16,644 nt of DNA from Smittium culicis (taxonomy: Eukaryota; Kickxellomycota; Harpellomycetes; Harpellales; Legeriomycetaceae): positions 1 to 16,644 of the forward strand of contig LSSN01000701.1 in NCBI GenBank assembly GCA_001970855.1, written 5' to 3'. The notes beneath the pieces were generated by a model. The model saw only the letters and a program-made list of their open reading frames with translations. It did no database searches and was not told the DNA's origin. This document shows, piece by piece, positions 1 through 8,267 of the stretch. The position numbers and the translations under genes were made by a program. Within the stretch, counting starts at the first letter, position 1; each line of letters opens with the position of its first letter.

Positions 1-1033
1 TCATCAATTCGGTTCTGATGCCGATTGGATGTTACGGTGGGGAGACATTTGGCATTAGCGAAGCTAGATGCAAGCCCATACAGATGGAAATCGACAAGGC
101 GATCCGAATGGTTGCCAATGTCGGAAAAACAGCCGCCATGGAGCGCATCAGGGACGAACTGGGCATAGTCTCAGTGTTCATGCGCACCAGCACAGCCCAT
201 GAGCGTGCATACCATAAGTGGCCAACATCAAAAACATGGATCGCCGACCTCATCAAGGCTCCGATGAAGGCCCGGATGGCCACCTGGGTGACCGGGAGCG
301 CCCGGTGGATCAAAAAATTTTGCTCTCAAGATTCAAACGGTCAGACTATCATCACGATAGTCGACCGGAAACGACGAAATAACCGGTCTGTAATCCACCG
401 GTGGACGGTGGACCGAAAAATCGGCAAAAAAGGCAACTGGGTTGACCTTCAAGCAATGTATCCGGACTTGAAGCTGGGCCTTCGGGACATTGGGAAAATG
501 CGTATGGGCACATTCCGGACTGCCCAGCGCCTGTCAAACATGAAAATCGTCGACCAAAAATTCAAAATTTTTTTTCCGTGCTGCAACTTGTGTGTGCCTG
601 AGACGGTCGACCACATACTTCTGAGCTGCAGCCGGTGGCGAAATCACCGAACAACGACGATCGGCCGGTTCATACCGATGCCGATCCGCTCTGACGAAAA
701 AATTTTTACTTTGTAATTTCAACGAAGCCCGGTTGGGGCTAGTTGGCAAACTCCTTGGGGGGGGAGTCTAAACAATCTTTGAGCCAGCTTCGAGCTGGCA
801 CAGCCGATCAAAATTTTGAGCTGGAAACAGCCAAATTTTTGAACGGCATCCGCGTGCCCAGGAAACTTATACTGCAGAGTATAAGTGATTCACCAGCCCC
901 CTTGAACCAATTCCCAGTGGGTATGGAACTGCTAGAGTGGCGGATAGGAGCTGTTCGAATACTTTTTTTTGTTTATTTTTATGTTAATAATAGTTTCCAT
1001 TTTGTGTACAGAAATTTTATATACAATTTATAA
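1..1033 (+). mobile_element. 3' portion of a LINE-type (non-LTR) retrotransposon, cut by the window edge
   Basis: The segment is much richer in G and C than the AT-rich DNA after about position 960. It encodes the C-terminal end of a non-LTR reverse transcriptase polyprotein. Coding-like composition stops near 955. It is followed by a T-rich 3' tail containing a GTTTATTT motif (about 969-976), which resembles the tails of two minus-strand copies at about 13200 and 16278. No long poly(A) tract or target-site duplication is clear, so the exact 3' boundary is uncertain. The 5' part, with the catalytic reverse transcriptase motifs, would lie before position 1. Confidence 0.8.
3..1033 (+). pseudogene. 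C-terminal part of a LINE reverse transcriptase polyprotein with a CCHC zinc knuckle, frameshifted
   Basis: The frame is already open at position 3, so the protein starts before the window; the ATG at 18 is internal. The first segment (3-716) resembles the region after the reverse transcriptase fingers and palm in non-LTR elements. Counting from the ATG at 18, it carries a zf-RVT-like motif with C189, C192, H199 and C204 (C-x2-C-x6-H-x4-C). The stop at 714-716 is followed by recognisable continuation in the next frame, reading NEARLGLVGKLLGG from 721. After a G8 run (757-764) a third frame continues GGESKQSLSQ and stays open to the stop at 1031-1033. The simplest reading is one polyprotein end broken by indels at an A6 run (697-702) and at the G8 run. 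These could be real decay or homopolymer sequencing errors. Past about 955 the reading frame is probably chance. Confidence 0.8.
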
Positions 1034-4000
1034 TTATTAGTTTTTTGACTCACCGACTGAAAGTAATTTATTGTTAGTTGATCAATATGCTACCTGTTTT
1101 TGCCAATGTGTTAATATATTTTTGCTGTATAAAATATTTGAATTAATTTTTTTAGTATTATGATAAATTTATTTTGGATATTTTTATTATTTATTATTTA
1201 ATTTAATAACTTTATGTGATATCAGTTTAAACTTCTCAGGAATGTAGACTTATCATATTTTTACTTTGAACATCAAGGTAGTAGGACTCGATGTGATTCC
1301 GAGAGAGATTTAAACATAGGAGTTAAGAGAAATTTCACCAACTACTGATCTAAAAAACGTTAATAATAAAATCTTTAATTAACTGGTATTTATGGATAAA
1401 ATTTTTTACTCTGTGAATAACAGAATAATAGTTCCTTTAATAAAATATATTAATATGAAAGAGCGAAAATTTTACAAGTTAATCTCGATTTTTAACAAAA
1501 TGATTTTTCGATGCAAGATTTTAGCCACAAATTTGGAAAATTTAGACCTATGAAACAAGCTTATTTAAAAAATTATTGGCATTTTTCGGAAAATTCGAGA
1601 ATTATGCGATTATGAAATGATTTTACACGAAATTTTGATGAGGCTTTAATTTATAAACCAAAAAATATGGATCAGATGTATTGATAAAGAAAAGATTTTC
1701 GAGTAACGCTTCACATTATACCAATATATAATCTGATATCAATCGGAATCAGCGATAATATCTTGTAAATAGTAAGTTGATTTTATTATCAGTGAAAACC
1801 AGCTCCGATAATAGTTCCCTATTTCTCTTTCTCTTTATCTTCTAAATTCCAATATGGAATACAAAATTTGTTACTAGAATTACCTATAACTTTTGATAGG
1901 TGTATAAATTATTTATTTATGAAATTAATTACGAGGTATGTTCCAGGATTATTATCGTCCATGTTTGAGATTTTTAAGCTGAAGATGCATTATTTCTTGC
2001 AGATTACGAATAAAATTTCAATTAATTTTGGATTCAGCCACTAGGTGGTCACACAGATTCGAAATTAATGTAAAATATTTCAAGGGTGCCATCATTTTTC
2101 GAGCTACGATGATCATGCCGATCTGATACTAAAGTTATAGAAAAAAACTTTCCATTACGAATATTATATTTAATTTATAACGTATTATTTTATATTTTTT
2201 ATTGTATTATTATAATTTTTTACATAGCTTATAAATCATTTATATTCGATTAATACTCAAATCGTAAATTGTGATTTGATTCTTAAACCGATGCTGAATT
2301 TATTCTAAAAAATTTTTTACTTATACTATTAAATATAATTTTCCTTCATAAATTATCTTTTTTTATAGAATATTTTTGATACAATTCCAATTCTAGGAAA
2401 TTTATAAGTAGTCATGGGGGTTGTTTTTAGGCTATATTTAGAAATAAAACAGTATCATATTGGTATTTTATTTTAATCTATATTCTACAATAAACTTTCG
2501 GTTTTTTTAAGTATAAAACTTAAGCTCAATGAATATCTTAGTAATTATTTTCTGTTTCTGAAATATAAATATAAATATAAATAAAATCACCAAAAGCAAA
2601 GATATTTGTAGGTATTTTTTACATATATTAAGATAGAAGATATATATCTATTTAAATAAAAAAAATCATTAAATAAACTCAGAGCGTGTTAAGAAAATTA
2701 AGTCTCACTAAAAGGATTAAAAGCGCCATAAAATTTTTTCCTAAAAACAGATGGTACGATTCTATTAGCTTAGAAGGATTTTTAGATAATTATTAATGCA
2801 TTCTACACATGTTTATCAACATAATTAAAAGATAGGAGGAGGTCCGATGGAATATTAGGATATTTATTATAGCAGGTTTCAGACTTGCTATTTTGATTTA
2901 TATATAGGATAATACGTACATTATGAGTATATAATACAACCTTTTCTCTAAAAATTTCATAAATGACTCTATTTATGCTCTTAGTTGTATATTCTAGCTG
3001 CTGAAATCGTCAGATTTTTCCATAATAGAAAAAAACTACCCAAAGAAGTGATTACGGTCTTCACATTAGAAACATCTAATTTCTCTATGTAGTAATTAAA
3101 GTACTGCTCAAGTCACTTACAGGAAAAAATTATTTTTAAACTATTTATTAGAAAACCATTGAAAAATCTTAGTTGTTGGAAAATTCAGCGTTTTATCAAA
3201 TTAGATCAAAAATATAAATACTAATATATAATTAATATTACACGAAAAGACGGTCATATTTTTTTATTTAGTCCAAATAAGCTTATCTTGAGGCATAAAT
3301 AGAAGGATTTACTGATAAAACCGGTTGTATTTTACCAAATATGGCCAAAAATAACCCAAGAAGGTATCAATAAATCAAAGAAATTTATGGATTTAAGAGA
3401 TATTTACCATCTTTTAAACTTAACCATTGCTTAATTATATGATCTATTTGTAATTTGGAACATATAAACTATAAATCAAAGGGTTTTATCTAAAATAATT
3501 AACAAAAATATTCTAGATAATAGATTTAAATCACTTTTAATCAATAGCTATTCTTGATGAATACGAAACCATGGGTCCAAACTTCGTGCATTTTATAATT
3601 TGAAAGTTCTATGGCCTTTAATACTAGAACAATATTTCCGGCTGATATTAATACATTGAATAAATGAACAAATAAAAAAGAAAAAAACTGTAAAACAAAA
3701 AAAAGCATTTATAATTATTTATTTTAGATAATTTAGATATCAGGGTATAATATTATGTTATTATAATATCAATATGTGATTGTATTTGATAATTTGTTAA
3801 ATATTTCGGCTTATTTTCAAACTATTTCCCCATTTTTAACTAGTAAGTAAGCAGAATGTGAAAGTGATCAGCATACTTTGGATTACGCCTTATTATATTT
3901 TGATAGTGTTAAATACTGGTTTAAATAAATATGGAGCATATATAATTTAAATATTTTCAAATTTTATTTTATTTTTCATGTTAACTATCTAGTCTGGTGT

Positions 4001-4337
4001 TAATATGCTTTCTAAAAAACTAGGATTTTTTTAAATGAAAATCTTACAACTGATTAATATTTTTTATTTATTTATTGTGCTTTGAATTGATATAAACTTA
4101 TCTAATTTACTTTTTGGCTCTAACTATTTCTCCAAAAATGATATACTAGGCGAGTGTTTATAACTAATCAAGCAACCAATTTTAAATGGTTAAAAAGAGA
4201 AGCTTTTTTTTAGTCAATAGCATAGAACATTTTTAAACACGCATTATTATTATTGGCTTAGTCGATTTAATTTATAAGATACTAATTAACTATTACAACA
4301 AAGTGCTTTCTTCGTTAATTTTCCTCAAATCGTATAG
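1034..4337. other. AT-rich intergenic region without a supported gene
   Basis: This stretch of over 3 kb is strongly A+T rich, with stops in all frames and no run of codons that resembles a known protein. I found no tRNA-like box pairs or rRNA. Only simple-sequence patches stand out, for example about four ATAAAT units at 2562-2585 and several A or T runs. A few slightly GC-richer islands (about 1740-1830 and 2030-2130) could be very old repeat debris, but I could not assign them. Confidence 0.6.
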
Positions 4338-4386
4338 ATGGCCAGTCGAAAAGAGTATAGATCGAGGTTTAGCAAATCAAGAATGA
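4338..4386 (+). other. Possible upstream first exon of the SAM carrier gene
   Basis: An ATG at 4338 opens a short basic peptide, MASRKEYRSRFSKSRM, that runs directly into a consensus donor GTAAGT at 4387. If spliced to the AAATAG acceptor ending at 4690, the phase fits: the joined frame reads NNN and then the ATG at 4699 of the carrier. This would add 19 residues rich in Arg, Ser and Lys, like a mitochondrial presequence. Against it, the 304-nt intron is much longer than the others and carriers of this family rarely need a presequence. It could equally be part of a 5' UTR or chance. Confidence 0.25.
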
Positions 4387-4698
4387 GTAAGTATAAATTA
4401 TCAAGAAAAAGTGGTTTGTATTATGTTTGAAGAGCCAATAAAATTAATAGCATTTATTAAGCTATAAGTCTTTAATATCAATTTTTTATTTTAATGGGTG
4501 ATTATAGTATTAGTTTTTTTTTTTAAAGGCTTGTGGATCAAAACTAAGATAAAAAATTTTGGGGAGTGTGATTTAACTAATTATACAAAAAAAGGGTAAA
4601 ATAAATAAATGAAATACAAATTCAGTCTTTTATCCTTTTTTAAATGCATAAATAAATAAAGATTAAAATCGAATCAAAATTGAAAAATAGACAATAAT

Positions 4699-6035
4699 AT
4701 GGCAGAAACGATATCACCATCAGTTGTTCCTAAATATCGGAATTCGATATACCACTGTCTAATAGTAAGATAAATGCTCCACTTCAAAATTTATTTTTTT
4801 AAAAAAAATAATATAAATTGATAGCTTAATTTGCTTTTTTTTTTTGAAAAAAATCTCAATAGGCAGGGGGGATTGCAGGAACATCTGTTGATACGGCATT
4901 GTTCCCTTTGGATACTATAAAGACACGCTTACAATCAGAAAAGGGGTTTAGAGCTACGGGGGGCTTTAGAGGTGTGTACTCTGGGCTAACATCGGCAGTT
5001 ATAGGCTCAGCGCCATCAGGTAAATCCAATGTCTATGTACATGTAGCATGGATCAAAATTGCCTGGATTCAATACCTAATTATTTTTTTTTTGATAGCTT
5101 CATTGTTTTTTTTGTGCTACGAATACTCAAAGTCGATTCTTGAAAGTCATTCGAAACCAGAGTATGCACCATTGGTACATATGGCATCAGCATCGATTGG
5201 AGAAATAGTAATTACCAACTAAATAATTTTAGCGGATAAACAATTTTATGCGTGTGAAATGTATATTATATTATTTTTATTTTTTAGAGTGCATGTTTAG
5301 TGAGAGTTCCAACTGAGGTGGTTAAACAACGAATGCAGTTAGGGCAGTATAATACGTTTAAATCAGCAGTATCAAATATATATTGGACTCAAGGGCTATT
5401 GGGATTTTTTAAAGGCTACTCGAACACAGTTTTCCGCGAAGTAATTTTTTTATTTAAATATGTTGGTTATTTAATTAAAATTTTGTAAAAATTAGATTCC
5501 ATTTGCATGTATACAGTTTCCGCTATATGAATACATGAAGGTAATACTTTTTATTTTTTAAGTAATGAATAAAATATAAAGTATGAATCGTATTGTATCA
5601 ATAGAAAGGAATATCGTTTTACAGGAAACGGATGGCAGAGCCATGGGAGGCGGGGATAGCAGGCTCAATATCTGGAGGTATTGCGGCAGCAGTGACAACA
5701 CCGCTGGATGTTGTGAAAACACGAGTTATGGTAAAAATCTGACACATTTATAGTATATATATAATACTTGTATTGTCAAGGTGGTTTAGAGACAATATAA
5801 AATTTTATTTGACTGACGACTTTTCACATTAAAAATAAAATAGACGGAGGGAAATAATGGAGCGTATACGAAAATATCATCATCGCTTGTATACATATTC
5901 AAGAATGAAGGGTGGAAAGGTCTGTTTAAAGGGATCGGGCCTCGGGTAGTTTGGATAAGTCTGGGAGGGTGGGTGTTTCTTGGTATGTATGAGAAATCGA
6001 AAAAGATTCTAATATCATTAGATCAATCTCGCTAA
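4699..6035 (+). CDS. PET8: Mitochondrial S-adenosylmethionine carrier (SLC25A26/Pet8 type), 7 exons
   Basis: It imports S-adenosylmethionine across the inner mitochondrial membrane in exchange for S-adenosylhomocysteine, for methylation and for biotin and lipoate synthesis (family knowledge). Exons: 4699-4764, 4863-5019, 5098-5207, 5288-5440, 5496-5540, 5605-5730 and 5844-6035, giving 282 aa against about 274-284 usual. All three carrier repeats are present, with signatures PLDTIKTR (from residue 37), VPTEVVKQR (around 119) and PLDVVKTR (from 210). Other SAM-carrier hallmarks are [38 protein letters not shown] and [11 protein letters not shown]. The introns are 98, 78, 80, 55, 64 and 113 nt, all GT to TAG. 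Exon 6 must start at the TAG acceptor (5602-5604) and not at the ACAG 20 nt downstream, because only the former keeps the frame into [10 protein letters not shown]. The ATG at 4699 is the nearest in-frame start, 22 codons before the first repeat. Splicing is inferred from protein similarity, not transcripts. Confidence 0.93.
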
Positions 6036-6045
6036 CCATAGCCGA

Positions 6046-6051
6046 AATAAA
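6046..6051 (+). promoter_or_regulatory. Candidate polyadenylation signal of the SAM carrier gene
   Basis: An AATAAA hexamer lies 11 nt after the stop codon, within AAATAAATAAG. It is the nearest such signal, but the region is AT-rich and the hexamer is common by chance; an alternative downstream site is possible. Confidence 0.35.
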
Positions 6052-7369
6052 TAAGTTTTCATTTATATTTTCTTACACACTTCCAAGACTTGTAGCTGCT
6101 ATACAATATGCGACCCATTCAATTACAAATCTTGTAAAAAAAATTTTTATGCCATTTATTATAAACCATATTTTTTTTTAATTTTAGAAATTATAGAAAA
6201 TAAAACATCCAACTAATCGATAGAATAAAATTCAGCTTGGATGATGAATGTTTTTAAAACTGATTAAAATTAAATAGGCTATTAATTTTTTTTTTTATTT
6301 AGTTGCAATAAAAGAAATTTCAAGAGGGTTTAGAGGTATGAGAGTAAAATCGATTTTACATTAGTATCAAGTCATTTATTAAGTTTATAGTGACTATTTC
6401 CAGTTGATGCGATATAGGCTTTTTCAAGGCATACTGGCATTGTTTGATGGAAATTTATTGATAATCATATTATTTAATTGTATGATTTGATTATAGTGGT
6501 TAGTTGGCGATTGAAGGTTTTTTTGAACAATATGTATTTAAAAATAATATAATTTAATTTAATTTAAATAGGATAAATATGTATTTTCGAGCCTTAAATG
6601 TAATGTTTCAGTGCGAATTCTAAATTTATTGATTATTGGTTAATCATTATGCAAATGTTTTGTTGGCAGAGTGTTTTTTATAGATTTCTTGAGACTCTCG
6701 GCCAATAGCTTTAGCTATTTGCGATATAATGATCAATTATTGTCAATGAATATCTTTAACCAATAATCGCCATCTATTATTACAACTGTTTTTATCAATC
6801 GCACTCTTTCAACGCTAATTTATAACACTAGTATAATTATGTGTCTCATTTATTCTAATTACAACAATGATACGAAAATTATAAGTGTCTTGTATCAATA
6901 GCTGCAGATTAATAACACTATACTATTGGATTGCCAAATGTCCAGTTGATGCTAATAATTGGACGATGGTGATTTTCAAGCCTAATAATAAGACAAATTC
7001 TAAGATACAATGATGATTTGAGGGTCTAATTAGTGGAGTTTGAGAGCGGCTGGCTTGAGGATTTATGGCCTCTCTTAATTACTGGCAAGTCCGGATTAAC
7101 GCCTATATTCGCAGTAAATTTTAGAGGTAGGCATTTAGGTCCAGGTACACGCTGATTCATTGGCACTCAACAATTATCACAACTACATTCAGATTATTGG
7201 TGGATGGTGAAACTAATTGGGGTATATTATTGGCTTGCTGAATTAATTAATTTAGGACGGAGGAAATCCAGGCTGGTAAAGTCGAGGTTTGTGCCAATAG
7301 TGCATCTATAATGCATTTAGAAGTGAAGTCTAAAAAATTTTGATATAATTGGCTTGATGGTTGCATGCG
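6052..7369. other. Intergenic region with clustered ATTGG/CCAAT pentamers, no gene seen
   Basis: No open frame here resembles a protein. From 6635 to 7352 the pentamer ATTGG or its complement CCAAT occurs eleven times: at 6635, 6702, 6760, 6925, 6958, 7159, 7196, 7216, 7229, 7294 and 7348. Several sit in similar contexts (ATTATTGG, ATTGGCTTG). GC content rises slowly towards 7370. This could be degenerate repeat DNA or a field of CCAAT boxes; the sequence alone does not decide. Confidence 0.5.
6631..6768. repeat. Inverted repeat with 13-bp perfect arms
   Basis: GATTATTGGTTAA at 6631-6643 is exactly complementary to TTAACCAATAATC at 6756-6768. The intervening 112 nt hold a smaller palindrome, AATAGCTTTAGCTATT (about 6704-6719). 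It could be a small foldback element or a chance hairpin in AT-rich DNA. No target-site duplication is evident. Confidence 0.5.
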
Positions 7370-7860
7370 TTTTTTTTTCTGGGATCATCTACTGGCTGCG
7401 CATTAATATGCCTGTTTTCCAAAAGGTAAACACAGGAGAGCAAATAGCCTACTCATAATTCACGACTAATAAACTCTGCCAAAACACCAGGGCCACTGCT
7501 AAAACACCAGGGCCGCTGCCTAAACACTCAAATGCTTCGCATGAATAGCTTCGAAATCCAAAATTCAGCCAAGCATTGAGGAGACGCTTAACCAAGCATT
7601 CGCCTGCGTACATGCCCGTTAAACAGGCTTTTTTCTGTGTGTTTTATAGCTGTGCAAATAGCCAAAATTTACCGTTCTACGCCCGCAATCTTTGGCAATG
7701 AAGTATGGATTTATCATGGGTACCCAGCCTTCTGGGCCATAGTTTATAAGTTTTGGTGCTTGCCGCACTGTACTAAAAAAATAAAAAAGAGTGGGAGGAT
7801 AAGAGGGCTGTTCAAGAACTCCTACGTATTTCCAACTATCAAAATCTTAGTTTCATGACA
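7370..7860. other. GC-richer island of unknown origin
   Basis: This patch has clearly more G and C than its flanks. It contains two short imperfect direct repeats around CCAAGCATT (about 7568 and 7592) and a 20-bp tandem duplication. On the minus strand an uninterrupted frame begins MYAGECLVKRLL near 7611 and runs about 54 codons to a stop near 7450; on the plus strand a 73-codon frame (7637-7858) starts from a non-ATG codon. Neither resembles a protein I know, and the tandem duplication of 20 bp would shift any frame. It may be a relic of a transposon, but no terminal repeats or domain support that. Confidence 0.35.
7481..7520. repeat. Two-copy 20-bp tandem duplication
   Basis: Units AAAACACCAGGGCCACTGCT (7481-7500) and AAAACACCAGGGCCGCTGCC (7501-7520) differ at two positions, both transitions. 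The unit length is not a multiple of three. Confidence 0.9.
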
Positions 7861-7904
7861 GTTGATAAATCTTGTCAGTTTCATAACGGTTGATAAATCT
7901 TGTC
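7849..7904. repeat. Two-copy 28-bp tandem duplication
   Basis: The 28-bp units at 7849-7876 and 7877-7904 each begin AGTTTCAT and end GTTGATAAATCTTGTC. They differ only at positions 9 (G/A) and 12 (A/G) of the unit. The array lies about 360 bp upstream of the deubiquitinase start codon and just before a long T tract. Confidence 0.9.
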
Positions 7905-7944
7905 AATTTGTGAAAGCTTGCCAAAGTTTGCTTATTAATAAATC

Positions 7945-7962
7945 TTTTTTTTTTTTTTTTTT
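7945..7962. repeat. T18 homopolymer tract
   Basis: Eighteen consecutive T residues lie about 300 bp upstream of the deubiquitinase ATG. A tract like this can act as a nucleosome-depleting poly(dA:dT) element, or be the poly(A) tail of a minus-strand retroposon. The sequence beyond it shows no tail motif like those at 13200 and 16278, so the first reading is slightly favoured. Confidence 0.5.
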
Positions 7963-8029
7963 GGTTACCAGTCTGGACTGTCATTTGACTAAATGCGCCA
8001 ATAAATAAACCCATCTAGCTAATCAAAAG

Positions 8030-8267
8030 TTGTCAGCTCAAATTTACTATTCCCACTTTGTTTATTTTAGTGTCTATCCTAGGCTCTTTAACTTCTGCTT
8101 TCTTTACTACAGCTCTCTCTTTATAGCCCTCGCTTATTTCTTACTCTCTTTTTAACCATCTATTATCAATTCTTATCTCTTGTAATCTTTTTTTTTCACT
8201 CTCTCTCAACATCCTTAGCCAATTCCCCCCTTTCAACACAAAACCCCTCTCTACATAACTTCCAGCA
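8030..8267 (+). promoter_or_regulatory. CT-rich presumed promoter and 5' UTR of the deubiquitinase gene
   Basis: The roughly 240 nt before the ATG at 8268 are strongly pyrimidine-rich on the coding strand, with repeated CTCTCTTT-like and CCCCTCTCT-like runs. CT-rich blocks just upstream of the start codon are common in fungal promoters. No clear TATA box was identified at a fixed distance, and the transcription start cannot be placed. Confidence 0.45.

Noticed and set aside
32..749. Minus-strand frames inside the retrotransposon fragment
   Set aside because: They are antisense shadows of the reverse transcriptase frame, which has the recognisable zinc-knuckle and domain pattern.
1034..4337. 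tRNA, rRNA or CRISPR-like arrays in the long AT-rich spacer
   Set aside because: No paired A and B box motifs, conserved rRNA blocks or regularly spaced repeats were seen by eye.
5300..5488. Separate small carrier-like protein at 5300-5488
   Set aside because: It is exon 4 of the SAM carrier read on into its intron; the real exon ends at 5440 with a GTAATT donor.
7637..7858. 73-codon plus-strand frame as a gene
   Set aside because: It starts from a non-ATG codon, contains no recognisable domain and is followed by tandem repeats. The sequence is treated only as part of an unassigned island.
7945..7962. T18 as the poly(A) end of a minus-strand retroposon
   Set aside because: The adjoining sequence lacks the tail blocks seen at 13200 and 16278 and leads straight into the CT-rich promoter region, so a retroposon is not supported.
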